A DNA stretch of 64,000 bases from Streptacidiphilus fuscans (GTDB lineage: Bacteria > Actinomycetota > Actinomycetes > Streptomycetales > Streptomycetaceae). The notes beneath the pieces are model-generated. The model ran no database searches. It had not been told where the DNA came from and saw only the letters and a list, made by a program, of their open reading frames with translations. A program made the position numbers and the translations under genes. Where the stretch lies: NCBI RefSeq assembly GCF_015690355.1, contig NZ_JADPRT010000009.1, positions 297,890 to 361,889 on the forward strand, written 5' to 3'. Of the stretch, positions 7,791 through 15,535 are shown one piece after another. Position 1 is the first letter of the stretch. Each line of letters opens with the position of its first letter.

Positions 7791-8762
7791 ATGGCCAAGA
7801 AGAAGGCCCCGCTCACCACCACCCCCGTCACCGACGGGCCCGTGCCCGTTGTCGGCGCGCGCGAGGCGTGCCCCTGCGGGTCGGGGCGGCGGTACAAGGC
7901 GTGCCACGGGCGTGCCGCCGCGCACGCCGTCGCGGAGCTGGTGCAGCGGCCGTTCGAGGGGCTGCCCGGGGAGGGCGACTGGGTCGCCCTGCGCGAGCTG
8001 GTCCCCGCCGCGACCGTGCCGCTGACGGTGAACGCCGAGACGCTGGCGACGGCCGAGGGTGACGTTCCGTCAGTGACGCTGGTGACCGTGCTCCCGATGG
8101 CCTGGCCGGCCATGCGTCGGCAGGACGGCAGCATCATGCTCGGGCTCCAGACCCAGACCTCCTCCGGCGACCTGAGCCGGGACCTCGCGGACGCGCTGGT
8201 CCAGGCGCTCGCCACCGAGCCGGGCAGCCCCGTGCCGCCGCGGCGTCCCGCGCCCGAGGGGCCGCGTCTGCAGCAACTGCTGGACCTGGACGCGCCGTTC
8301 GAGCCGACCGTGCACACCGGGTTCGAGTACTGGCTGGAGGACGCCTCGGCCGCGACCGGCGAGGTCGCCGCCTCGCTGGAGCAGGCCAACGCCGCCGTCA
8401 TCCCGACCGAGAAGCTGGAGTCGGTGCCGCAGGCGTACTGGTGCGCCGCGCCGGACCGGAACCACCTGCGCTGGGTGATGCTGCACGAGGAGGAGGCGCT
8501 GCTGGACGCGCTGGCCAAGCTGGCCGCCTCGGGCGAGGCCTCGCTGGGCGAGGGGACCAAGCTGGTCGGCTCGTTCCGGGCGCACGGTCTGGTCGTGCCG
8601 GTCTGGGACCTGCCGCAGTCGATGACCCCAGCGGACTGCGAGAAGCCGGCCGCCGCGTTCGCCGAGCGACTGGCCGCCACGCTGGAGCGCGGGGGCGCAC
8701 TCAGCGTGGAGGAGCGGAAGGCGCGCGCCGGTCTGGTGAACCGCCAGGTCACCCTCAGCTGA
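7791..8762 (+). CDS. SEC-C zinc-motif protein (DUF5926-like)
   Basis: A 323-residue protein starting at ATG 7791; the frame is open further upstream but runs through the palindromic repeat. After a basic Lys-rich tip it has a SEC-C zinc finger, CPCGSGRRYKACHG (about residues 26-39), the same module found at the SecA C-terminus. The rest, about 280 residues, is an acidic globular domain matching proteins annotated DUF5926 in Streptomyces, of unknown function. It has no signal peptide or membrane segment. A strong hairpin terminator follows. The zinc knuckle suggests protein or nucleic-acid contact, but no reaction can be assigned. Confidence 0.85.
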   Translation: MAKKKAPLTTTPVTDGPVPVVGAREACPCGSGRRYKACHGRAAAHAVAELVQRPFEGLPGEGDWVALRELVPAATVPLTVNAETLATAEGDVPSVTLVTVLPMAWPAMRRQDGSIMLGLQTQTSSGDLSRDLADALVQALATEPGSPVPPRRPAPEGPRLQQLLDLDAPFEPTVHTGFEYWLEDASAATGEVAASLEQANAAVIPTEKLESVPQAYWCAAPDRNHLRWVMLHEEEALLDALAKLAASGEASLGEGTKLVGSFRAHGLVVPVWDLPQSMTPADCEKPAAAFAERLAATLERGGALSVEERKARAGLVNRQVTLS

Positions 8763-8797
8763 ATTAGCGTCACCTATTGCTACACAGGTAACGGCGA

Positions 8798-8828
8798 CCG
8801 GAGCGGACTGCCCGTCAGTCCGCTCCGG
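8798..8828 (+). terminator. Hairpin terminator after the SEC-C gene
   Basis: A perfect 12-bp GC-rich stem (CCGGAGCGGACT, 8798-8809, with 8817-8828) and a 7-nt loop lie 35 bp past the stop codon. No U-tract is present. Confidence 0.8.
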
Positions 8829-8834
8829 AATACC

Positions 8835-8848
8835 GTGATCTGCGTCAC
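8835..8848. promoter_or_regulatory. Crp/Fnr-type palindrome GTGA-N6-TCAC
   Basis: GTGATCTGCGTCAC at 8835-8848 followed by A is an exact match to the GTGA-N6-TCAC core bound by actinobacterial Crp proteins. It is not upstream of any annotated gene: the nearest downstream element on the plus strand is the candidate sRNA at about 8860-8982. Confidence 0.6.
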
Positions 8849-8859
8849 ATACCTTGGAC

Positions 8860-8982
8860 GAAGCCGGAAATTCCGGGGAAAGACTTCGCCCCAGGGAATT
8901 TGCTTGCGGCCCGGAATTTGTTACGGTTTAAACAGCCCGGTCGCTGGTGCATCCCCCGTCGCCAGCGGCCGGGCCTTTGCTT
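8860..8982 (+). ncRNA. Candidate small RNA with strong terminator
   Basis: Between two convergent genes lies an unusually AT-rich stretch (8868-8935, with GTTTAAAC at 8926-8933) followed by a 12-bp stem (8936-8947 with 8962-8973, one G-T wobble) and the tail CCTTTGCTT. No ORF or SD is present and the only downstream gene is on the opposite strand, so a plus-strand transcript ending here would be noncoding. The Crp-type site lies just upstream. The 5' end is not defined. It could instead be a decayed riboswitch leader. Confidence 0.4.
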
Positions 8983-8989
8983 GCTACCC

Positions 8990-9013
8990 GGAGGGTTGGC
9001 AACACCACCCTCC
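8990..9013 (-). terminator. Hairpin downstream of the prim-pol gene
   Basis: GGAGGGT (8990-8996) pairs with ACCCTCC (9007-9013) 9 bp beyond the stop of the minus-strand prim-pol gene. Confidence 0.55.
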
Positions 9014-9021
9014 GAGGGACC

Positions 9022-9711
9022 TCACGGCGCCAGAGTCGCGCCGTCCGGCGCGGCGACGCTCGCCGCGACCAGGGCCTCCACCAGATCGCTCACCGACGGC
9101 AGCCACGGCCGCTCCCGCGTCGAGAGCGGACGCCGCACCCACCGCATCGCCCCCGCGCCGGTCCGGGAGGGCGGCAGCACGACGTAGCCGCCGGGACCGT
9201 GGTAGCGCAGGCTGGTCGGCACCCACTCCTGGGCCACCAGCAGGTCGCCCAACTCCGGGAACGAGTAGGGCGCGACAAGCAGCACGTAGCGGGTCGGCGT
9301 GGCGATCACCGGACCGATCGGCACGCGCAGCGCGTCGAAGTAGTCGAGCACCCGCTCGCCCGCCTCGGCGGGCAGGCTGAGCGCGCAGACCTGGCCGCCG
9401 GTCGCCACCAGCACCGGCGCCTCGGGGCGGCGGGACCACCACCAGCGGATCATCCGGTCGTCCGTCGTCGCCGCGAGCAGCTTCGGTTCGTCCGGATGGG
9501 CCCCTGGCACCTGGCAGTCCGGACGGGCGCAGCGGCAGCCGCCTCCCGGCAGCGCGCCGACGCCCGGCAGCACCGGCCACCCCCAACCCCTGGCCGCCGT
9601 TCTTGCCGCGCCGAGAAACCGGCCCCTGGTCCGCAGCCGCCCGGCCTCGCGGACGGCTCTGCCCACAACCTCACCGACGGCCTTACCGACGAGTGTTGAC
9701 ACCCCGCGCAT
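9022..9711 (-). CDS. Bifunctional DNA primase/polymerase (prim-pol) domain protein
   Basis: About 229 residues from ATG 9711; GTG 9717 two codons earlier is equally possible, with AAGGA upstream of both. The protein matches the short stand-alone prim-pol-like proteins common in Streptomyces. Features seen are AARTAARGWGWPVLPGVG, a Cys-rich CRCARPDCQVPGAHP segment that may bind zinc, a RWWWSRRPEAPVLVATG strand-turn, and the central LPPSRTGAGAMRWVRRP region. The catalytic DhD-type acidic pair of true archaeo-eukaryotic primases is not obvious, so a polymerase activity should not be assumed. The gene stands alone, convergent with the SEC-C gene and divergent from the glycosyltransferase-like gene. 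Confidence 0.75.
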   Translation of the reverse strand: MRGVSTLVGKAVGEVVGRAVREAGRLRTRGRFLGAARTAARGWGWPVLPGVGALPGGGCRCARPDCQVPGAHPDEPKLLAATTDDRMIRWWWSRRPEAPVLVATGGQVCALSLPAEAGERVLDYFDALRVPIGPVIATPTRYVLLVAPYSFPELGDLLVAQEWVPTSLRYHGPGGYVVLPPSRTGAGAMRWVRRPLSTRERPWLPSVSDLVEALVAASVAAPDGATLAP

Positions 9712-10039
9712 GAGCACTCGTTCCTTTCCGTGACGGTCAAGGATCGGTACGTGACCTCGCGCATCGAGAAGCGCACCACGCCCACCGCGCCTGCGGTTTC
9801 TCGGCGGGAGGTGTCGCCAGGGTGGCGCATGCTCGCCCGGCCGGATCGACCGACCGCAACACTGCCGCCCCGTAACGGTTCTGTACCCAGCAAAGGCATG
9901 CACGAGCACGTTCTCTGACGAGACTGACGCATCGTCCGGATTGACGCACGACGAGCGACGATGGTTCCTCCGTTCGGGGTATTCACCGTGTCTGGTACGG
10001 AGGGGTCTGCTAGGGGGCATCCGACCGTACGATCCCCGG
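9712..10039. other. Divergent promoter region (prim-pol / glycosyltransferase-like)
   Basis: About 330 bp of non-coding sequence. It holds promoters for both flanking genes. TTGACG at about 9951-9956 is a reasonable -35 element for the plus-strand gene. No repeat, RNA or small gene is recognisable. Confidence 0.45.
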
Positions 10040-10768
10040 ATGGACCCGGATTTCGCGTCGGCCCACGAGGCTGACACCTCATCAATTCCCCACCCCGACG
10101 GGGCTGCGGAGCAGAAGCACGGAACGGGGCCGGACGCGAACGCGTTCGTCCTGGTGATCCGTGCACACAACGACGCGTCGCGGATCGCCCTGACCGTGCT
10201 GGCGGCGCGCCGACTGCCCCAGGTGCGCGCCGTACTGGTGCTGGAATCGGGGTCGACGGACTCCACCCGGCGGGTCGCCCTGGACAGCGGGGCCACACTG
10301 CTCGCGGACGAGGCCGATCTGGCCGGATACACGCCCCTGCCGCTGCTGTGCATCCGCCCCAGCCGGGAGGGCGGCGCGACACACGCGCTCGACGAGGTGC
10401 TGCCGCTGGTGGATCCGGTCGTCTCCGGCGCGGCGGACATGGCACTCGGGTGGTGCGTGCCCGAGGGTCGGGGCCGTGCCGCCGAACGGCTGGAAAGGCG
10501 CGGTCTGGCCCGCGCGGGGCTGGCGGTTCCCGGGCTGCTGACCGGCGAATACTGCCTGACCAGCGCGGCCTTCGCCGCGACCTGGCCGCCGGCGGTCGGC
10601 ACGGGGGAGCTGGTCGGCCGGGCGGCGGACCTGCTCCGGGCCGGGCTGCGGGTGACGCCGGTCCGGCTCGAACCGCCGCGACTGCGGCGTCCGATGGGTC
10701 TGCGCGAGCGCCGGGAGGTGGCCCGTGCGCTGCGGGGACGACGTTCCGTGACCGGAGGGAGCGCATAA
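10040..10768 (+). CDS. Glycosyltransferase family 2-like (GT-A fold) protein
   Basis: A 242-residue protein from ATG 10040. The core resembles the nucleotide-binding half of GT2 enzymes: FVLVIRAHNDASRIALTV (about 36-53) and VLVLESGSTDSTRRVALDSGA (about 66-86) follow the usual V-P-x-N-E and DdGSTDgT pattern, but the first Asp is Glu and the Pro is Arg. A second segment, SGAADMALGWCVPEGRG, could carry the metal-binding acidic residue. There is no membrane segment. Either it is a divergent nucleotide-sugar transferase, perhaps near GpgS-type enzymes, or an inactive relative. Substrate is unknown. An AT-rich spacer follows. Confidence 0.55.
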   Translation: MDPDFASAHEADTSSIPHPDGAAEQKHGTGPDANAFVLVIRAHNDASRIALTVLAARRLPQVRAVLVLESGSTDSTRRVALDSGATLLADEADLAGYTPLPLLCIRPSREGGATHALDEVLPLVDPVVSGAADMALGWCVPEGRGRAAERLERRGLARAGLAVPGLLTGEYCLTSAAFAATWPPAVGTGELVGRAADLLRAGLRVTPVRLEPPRLRRPMGLRERREVARALRGRRSVTGGSA

Positions 10769-10983
10769 ATCGACAGTAGAAACGATCATTCGCACCGATG
10801 TTTTTCGGCCAAATATTCGGGCAAAGACACCAACCACATGGCAGCTGACAGTTCTGGACATCACCCGATCGGTGTGTGTAGAAGAGACTCATTAATTGCC
10901 GTATGGCATGACATGGGGGTGCATAGTGATTCAATTCAGACAAAACTTTAAGAATCCAGCATCACTCTTTGTAGTTATCGCAG

Positions 10984-12264
10984 GTGCGGACCATGGCTGA
11001 GCACCCCACCACCCTCGGCCTCCCCGCGCCCACGAGCCCTGCTGAAACGATCAGCGGAGAGCCCATCGCTGCCCTCCGTGAGCGCTCCGCTGACGACCCC
11101 CTGGCTGATTTGACCACCCTGTACGACCTGACCGACCGGCTCAGCGGCGCACCCGACCTGGAGGCGGCCCTCACCGGTCTCCTGGCCGACGGCGCGGCGC
11201 TGATCGGCGCCCGGCGCGGGATGCTGCTGCTGACCCAGCCGAGCACCACCCTCGGCCTCGGCCTGGACCGCTCCGCCCTCGGCGCGCTGGAGACCGTCCC
11301 CGCCGCGCAGATCCTGCGCGCCGCCGGGGGCGAGCCGACCGGGGACCGGTTCCGGGAGGTCGCCCTCCAGCTCGGCATCGGCGCGTCCTACGCCCAGCCG
11401 CTGGCCGACCTGGGCTCGGTCGTCTGGTTCTACGACACCCCCACCCAGCCGAGCGAGCGCGAACAGCGCCTCGCCGGTCTCTACTGCGCGTCCGCCGCCC
11501 GGCTGCTGGCCAAGGAGCTCGAACGCGACCGCCTGCGCCGCACGGCCGACGCGCTCCGGCGCGGCCTGCTCCCCGGCGCGCTGCCGCGCGTCGGCGGCAT
11601 GCAGCTGGCCGCGCGCTGCGTCGCCGCCGGGCTGGAGAACGCGGGCGGCTGCGACTGGTACGACGCGATCTCCCTCCCGGAGGGCGCCCTCGCGCTGAGC
11701 GTCGGCAGCGTCACCGGCGGCGGCGCGGACTCCGCCGCCGCGATGGGCCGCCTGCGCGCGGCGTTGCGCGCGTACGCGGTGCTGGAGGGCGAGGACCCGG
11801 TCGCCGTGCTCGGCGATCTGGAGCTGCTGCTGAAGAGCACGGAACCGGCCCGGACCGCGACGGCGCTGTACGCGTTCGTCGAGCCCTCCGCCCGTCGGCT
11901 CTCCCTCGCCGGGGCGGGCCAGTGCCCGCCGCTGCTGGTGACCTCGTTCGGCGCCTCGTTCGTGGAGACCTCGCTGAGCGCGCCGCTGGGCATGCTGAGC
12001 TGCTGGGAAGCGCCGGGCGTGGAGCTGCGGGCCGACCGCGGCGACGTGCTCCTCCTGTACACGGACGGGCTGGCCCGTCGCTGCGGCGAGGAGTCCCTCC
12101 ACGCGGGCCAGACCCGCCTCCGCGCGGCCGCGGCGGAGGCGCCGCGGGATGTCCGCCAGGACCCGGAACGTTTCTGCGCGTACTTGCTCGACGCCTGTCT
12201 GGGGTCTTCGGAGCCGCTGCCGGGCGCGGACGACGTGGTGCTCCTGGCTGCACGCTTCGACTGA
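10984..12264 (+). CDS. GAF plus SpoIIE/PP2C-type phosphatase domain regulator, possibly inactive
   Basis: The start is taken at GTG 10984 because TAGTTAT ends about six bases upstream (possible leaderless mRNA); ATG 10993 is the alternative. A GAF-like sensor (about 45-175) precedes a SpoIIE phosphatase domain (about 185-425). In active SpoIIE/RsbU enzymes two Asp residues, in GDWYD and GDVxGxG, bind manganese. Here the first is kept (CDWYD, Asp224) but the second motif reads VGSVTGGG, with Ser242 instead of Asp. LYTDGL and GADDVVLL Asp residues remain. Such proteins dephosphorylate anti-anti-sigma factors; this one may be a pseudo-phosphatase or have altered metal use. The 215 bp upstream is unusually AT-rich for this genome. 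Confidence 0.82.
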   Translation: MRTMAEHPTTLGLPAPTSPAETISGEPIAALRERSADDPLADLTTLYDLTDRLSGAPDLEAALTGLLADGAALIGARRGMLLLTQPSTTLGLGLDRSALGALETVPAAQILRAAGGEPTGDRFREVALQLGIGASYAQPLADLGSVVWFYDTPTQPSEREQRLAGLYCASAARLLAKELERDRLRRTADALRRGLLPGALPRVGGMQLAARCVAAGLENAGGCDWYDAISLPEGALALSVGSVTGGGADSAAAMGRLRAALRAYAVLEGEDPVAVLGDLELLLKSTEPARTATALYAFVEPSARRLSLAGAGQCPPLLVTSFGASFVETSLSAPLGMLSCWEAPGVELRADRGDVLLLYTDGLARRCGEESLHAGQTRLRAAAAEAPRDVRQDPERFCAYLLDACLGSSEPLPGADDVVLLAARFD

Positions 12265-12269
12265 GGGAA

Positions 12270-12323
12270 GTTGCACTGTCTGGGGGCGCGGGGCTCTGCT
12301 GTTGTGCGGCTGGATAGTGCAAC
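12270..12323. repeat. Palindromic intergenic repeat, copy 2 (shortened)
   Basis: A 54-bp remnant of the repeat seen at 7564: GTTGCACT and AGTGCAAC termini and the GGGGCGCGGGG core are kept, but the long arms and the conserved centre are gone. It lies 6 bp after the SpoIIE-type gene. Confidence 0.6.
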
Positions 12324-12368
12324 ACCTGTCCTGCGACTCTCGGGCGGCCGTACTCTTGTACGGACTGC

Positions 12369-12396
12369 AGGCCGCTGACACCCCTGACAGCGGCCT
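12369..12396 (+). terminator. Hairpin upstream of the aminopeptidase P gene
   Basis: AGGCCGCTG (12369-12377) pairs with CAGCGGCCT (12388-12396) and is followed by TGCGTTCC. It could end transcription from the SpoIIE-type gene or act in the leader of the downstream peptidase. Confidence 0.4.
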
Positions 12397-12429
12397 TGCG
12401 TTCCCCGTACCACGAGGAGGCGACACAGC

Positions 12430-13929
12430 GTGACCGAGGACGATCTCGCTCCCGAGACCGACGAGCTGACCGAGGACGCTTCGACCGAAGAAGCGCCGAT
12501 CAAGCAGCGGAAGAACGGTCTCTACCCCGCCATCTCGGACGAGCTGACCGCCGTCATGAAGAGCGGCTGGGCCGACACCGAGCTGCGCGACCTCGTCCCC
12601 GCCGAGCAGTCCGCGTACGCGGCCAAGCGACGGGCCGCGCTGTCCGCGCGTTTCCCCGGGGACCGGATCGTCGTGCCGGCCGGGAACCTGAAGACCCGGT
12701 CCAACGACACCGAGTACAGCTTCCGTGCCGCCACGGAGTACGTGCACCTCACCGGTGACCAGACCGAGGACGCCGTCCTGGTCATGGAGCCGCGCGGCGA
12801 GGGCGACGAGGGCCACGACGCGTACCTGTACCTGCTCCCCCGCTCCGACCGGGAGAACGGCGAGTTCTGGCTGAGCGGCCAGGGTGAGCTGTGGGTCGGC
12901 CGTCGGCACAGCCTGACCGAGGCCGAGGCGCTGCTCGGGCTGCCCGCCAAAGACGTGCGCAAGGCCGCGGAGGAGCTGGCCGAGCAGGCCGACGAGCGGC
13001 CGGCGACGACCCGTGTGCTGCGCGGGCACGACGCCGCGATCGAGGCCGCGCTGGCCCCGCACACCACCAAGCACGGTGACGACGAGCTCCGCGTCTTCCT
13101 CAGCGAGCTGCGTCTGGTCAAGGACGAGTGGGAGATCGGCCAGCTGCAGGCCGCCTGCGACGCGACCGCCAAGGGCTTCACCGACGTGGTGCGCGAGCTG
13201 GCGCAGGCGGTGGCCACCTCGGAGCGCTGGATCGAGGGCACCTTCTTCCGTCGTGCCCGGGTCGAGGGCAACGACATCGGCTACGGCTCGATCTGCGCCG
13301 CGGGTCCGCACGCGACCACGCTGCACTGGGTCCGCAACGACGGCCCGGTCCGTCCGGGCGAGCTGCTGCTGCTGGACGCGGGCGTGGAGATGCAGTCGCT
13401 CTACACCGCCGACATCACCCGCACCCTGCCGATCGACGGCACCTTCAACGAGCTGCAGCGGAAGATCTACCAGGCCGTCCTGGACGCCCAGGAGGCCGGT
13501 ATCGCGGCCGTCAAGCCGGGTGCCCGCTACCGCGACTTCCACGAGGCCTCCCAGCAGGTGCTGGCCGAGCGGCTGGTCGAGTGGGGCCTGCTGGAGGGCC
13601 CGGTCGAGCGCGTGCTGGAGCTCGGGCTGCAGCGTCGCTGGACCCTGCACGGCACCGGCCACATGCTCGGCCTGGACGTGCACGACTGCGCCCACGCCCG
13701 CGTCGAGTCCTACGTGGACTGCGTGCTGGAGCCGGGCGTCGTGCTGACCGTCGAGCCGGGTCTGTACTTCCAGGCCGACGACGAGCTGGTCCCGGAGGAG
13801 TACCGCGGCATCGGCGTCCGGATCGAGGACGACATCCTGGTGACGGCCGACGGCAACCGCAACCTCTCCGCCGCTCTGCCGCGCACGGTCGAGGACGTCG
13901 AGAGCTGGATGGCGAGCCTCAAGGGCTGA
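12430..13929 (+). CDS. pepP: Xaa-Pro aminopeptidase (aminopeptidase P, M24B)
   Basis: A 499-residue cytoplasmic metallopeptidase that removes N-terminal residues preceding proline. GTG 12430 has GAGGAGG about 10 nt upstream. An acidic N-terminus leads into the aminopeptidase P N-domain (about 55-215, including FRAATEYVHLTGD). The pita-bread catalytic domain (about 225-490) carries all expected metal ligands: Asp in LLLDAGVEM and YTADITRT, His in HGTGHMLGLDVHD, Glu in VEPGLYF and Glu in GIGVRIEDD. Length is at the upper end for the family because of the acidic leader. It stands alone, ending at a strong shared terminator. Confidence 0.95.
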   Translation: MTEDDLAPETDELTEDASTEEAPIKQRKNGLYPAISDELTAVMKSGWADTELRDLVPAEQSAYAAKRRAALSARFPGDRIVVPAGNLKTRSNDTEYSFRAATEYVHLTGDQTEDAVLVMEPRGEGDEGHDAYLYLLPRSDRENGEFWLSGQGELWVGRRHSLTEAEALLGLPAKDVRKAAEELAEQADERPATTRVLRGHDAAIEAALAPHTTKHGDDELRVFLSELRLVKDEWEIGQLQAACDATAKGFTDVVRELAQAVATSERWIEGTFFRRARVEGNDIGYGSICAAGPHATTLHWVRNDGPVRPGELLLLDAGVEMQSLYTADITRTLPIDGTFNELQRKIYQAVLDAQEAGIAAVKPGARYRDFHEASQQVLAERLVEWGLLEGPVERVLELGLQRRWTLHGTGHMLGLDVHDCAHARVESYVDCVLEPGVVLTVEPGLYFQADDELVPEEYRGIGVRIEDDILVTADGNRNLSAALPRTVEDVESWMASLKG

Positions 13930-13949
13930 CACCGCAAGGCATGTGTGAC

Positions 13950-13986
13950 GGGGTCACGGAGCGGCGGACTGCCGCTCCGTGACCCC
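13950..13986. terminator. Bidirectional hairpin terminator
   Basis: A perfect 16-bp stem (13950-13965 with 13971-13986) and a 5-nt loop sit between the convergent aminopeptidase P and TipA-type genes, so it can stop transcription from both sides. Confidence 0.88.
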
Positions 13987-14037
13987 GCGTCAGTTTCCCC
14001 GTGTCAGTTTTCGCCCGTGCCGGTCCCCGTGAGGGGA

Positions 14038-14805
14038 TCAGCCTGCCGCGGCCTCGCCGCGCTCCGCGTTGGCCAGGATGGCCTGGCGGAACCAGACGGC
14101 GGCGTCCGGCGCGACCTTCTCGTAGTACTCGGTGAAGCGCGGGTCCGAGATGTACATCTCGGCCATGCAGCGGTGGAAGCCGAACGAGACGTCGTAGAAC
14201 CGCCGGGTGATGTGCTGCCGGTGGTCCTCCGCGATCGCCATCGCCTGCTCGCTGTCCGACGCGACGCCGGCTCCGATCGCCTCGGCGATGCGGTCGTTGA
14301 GCGCGTCGCCCTCGGCCTTGATCTCGACCCAGTCCTCCTTGGAGTACTGCGCCGCGCGCTGCTGCGACTGCTTCCAGGCGTCGGTGTCGCCCCAGCGCGC
14401 CTCCGCCTCCTCCTGGTGGTCGACGTAGTCGTCGCCGAAGACCTCGAACTTCTCCTCGGGGGTCAGTTGGATCCCCATCTTCCTCGCCTCCAGTGCGTGT
14501 TCCACGGACGCGACCATCTCCTGGAGCCGTTCGATCCGCCCCAGCAGCAGACTGCGCTGGCGGCGCAGGTGCTCGCTCGGACTGACGCCCTGGTCGTCCA
14601 GGATGGTCGCGATGTCGTCGAGGGAGAAGCCGAGCTCCCGGTAGAAGAGGATCTGCTGCAGCCGGTCCAGGTCCGCGTCGTCGTAGCGGCGGTAGCCGGA
14701 CGCCGTGCGACCGCTGGGCTGGAGCAGCTTGATCTCGTCGTAGTGGTGCAGGGTTCGCACGGTCACCTTGGCGAACCGCGAGACCTGACCGACCGAGTAG
14801 CTCAT
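14038..14805 (-). CDS. tipA: MerR-family regulator with TipAS antibiotic-recognition domain
   Basis: A 255-residue protein with an N-terminal MerR winged helix (SYSVGQVSRFAKVTVRTLHH, then YDEIKLLxPSGRTxSGYRRY), a coiled-coil dimerisation helix (about 75-110) and a C-terminal TipAS-type helical domain (about 115-250) ending FTEYYEKVAPDAAVWFRQAI. TipA proteins bind thiopeptides and other antibiotics covalently or tightly and activate multidrug-resistance genes, including their own. The classical family keeps a reactive Cys in the ligand domain; no Cys is visible here, so covalent capture of thiostrepton is unlikely. Its promoter (14834-14864) has the 19-bp spacer and internal palindrome of MerR-activated promoters, supporting autoregulation. 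Confidence 0.9.
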   Translation of the reverse strand: MSYSVGQVSRFAKVTVRTLHHYDEIKLLQPSGRTASGYRRYDDADLDRLQQILFYRELGFSLDDIATILDDQGVSPSEHLRRQRSLLLGRIERLQEMVASVEHALEARKMGIQLTPEEKFEVFGDDYVDHQEEAEARWGDTDAWKQSQQRAAQYSKEDWVEIKAEGDALNDRIAEAIGAGVASDSEQAMAIAEDHRQHITRRFYDVSFGFHRCMAEMYISDPRFTEYYEKVAPDAAVWFRQAILANAERGEAAAG

Positions 14806-14833
14806 GGGGCCCTTTCCTCTCCCTCGTGCTCCC

Positions 14834-14864
14834 AGCCTGCGGCCTCACGTCACGTGAGGGTCAA
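14834..14864 (-). promoter_or_regulatory. MerR-type autoregulated promoter of the tipA-like gene
   Basis: Reading the minus strand, TTGACC (14864-14859) and CAGGCT (14839-14834) are separated by 19 bp, the over-long spacer typical of MerR-controlled promoters. The palindrome CCTCAC-GTGAC-GTGAGG sits between them, where a MerR dimer untwists the DNA. It is 29 bp upstream of the ATG. Confidence 0.85.
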
Positions 14865-14908
14865 GCGGGATATCACCGGGGAGGGACGCCTCGGTCGGGA
14901 CGCCTCGG

Positions 14909-15493
14909 TCAGGACGCCTGGGCGAACGGGCGGTCCCGGTAGGTGAGGGTCTTGTCGAAACGGACGACCGCGCCGCGTCTCGGGTGGTTGCGGAACTGCA
15001 CGTCGTCGGAGAGCGCCCGGATCAGCAGCAGGCCGCGCCCGCTCTCGGACGAGTCGGGCACCGCCGAGATCGCGACCGCGGCGCTGCCGACGGCAGCGTT
15101 GCCGACCGCCGCGCTCCCGACAGCCGAAGGGCGGGGACGCGACCCGCGTGCCCGCCCGTGGCCCTGACCCAGGCCCTGGCCGTGGCTCTGACTGTGGCCG
15201 AGAGAGTGGCGTCCCATCCGGGCGGCGAAGCCGGGACCGGAGTCGGTCACCTCGATCCGCAGGCGGTTGCCCTCGATCGTCGCGGTCACCTGGAAACCGT
15301 CGTCCTCACCGGCGGCCGTGCCGGGACACGCGTGCTCGACGGCGTTGGCGCACGCCTCGGTCAGCGCGACGCCGACCTCGTAGGAGACGTCAGGGTCCAC
15401 GCCCGCGGTGGCCATGGTGCCGAGGAGGATGCGACGGGCCAGCGGAACGCTGGCAGGTTCGCGTCGGAGGTGGAGAGACCACCAGATGTCCAC
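14909..15493 (-). CDS. Anti-sigma-type ATP-binding protein with low-complexity insertion
   Basis: A 194-residue RsbW-like GHKL ATPase from GTG 15493, with AAGGAG 7 nt upstream; the frame continues far upstream but that part is not protein-like. N-box: VGVALTEACANAVEHACP (about 48-65). G1: RIEVTDSGPGFAARMG (about 87-102). G2: SGRGLLLIRALSDDVQF (about 158-174). Between G1 and G2, where the ATP lid lies, is a ~55-residue insertion: a Gly/His/Gln stretch (GHSQSHGQGLGQGHG), then an Arg/Pro stretch and AAVG repeats. Relatives are about 140 residues. Probable role is sequestering or phosphorylating a sigma or anti-anti-sigma partner. It is transcribed away from the copper cluster. Confidence 0.83.
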   Translation of the reverse strand: MDIWWSLHLRREPASVPLARRILLGTMATAGVDPDVSYEVGVALTEACANAVEHACPGTAAGEDDGFQVTATIEGNRLRIEVTDSGPGFAARMGRHSLGHSQSHGQGLGQGHGRARGSRPRPSAVGSAAVGNAAVGSAAVAISAVPDSSESGRGLLLIRALSDDVQFRNHPRRGAVVRFDKTLTYRDRPFAQAS

Positions 15494-15521
15494 GGCAGGC
15501 TCCTTCTGGCTCCGGCTCCAC

Positions 15522-15535
15522 ATACCAGTAGGTAT
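15522..15535. promoter_or_regulatory. ATACC-N4-GGTAT inverted repeat, candidate operator
   Basis: A 5-bp perfect dyad (15522-15526 and 15531-15535) lies between the anti-sigma-type gene and the copper cluster. ATACC/GGTAT half-sites are reminiscent of copper-sensing CsoR operators, but the 4-bp spacer is shorter than usual, so this is only a candidate. Confidence 0.3.

Noticed and set aside
8860..8982. c-di-AMP (ydaO) riboswitch
   Set aside because: The expected conserved cores could not be matched, and no gene lies downstream on that strand.
10975..13932. 985-codon minus-strand frame over the SpoIIE-type and aminopeptidase P genes
   Set aside because: Antisense shadow; the plus strand has full catalytic motifs and an SD.
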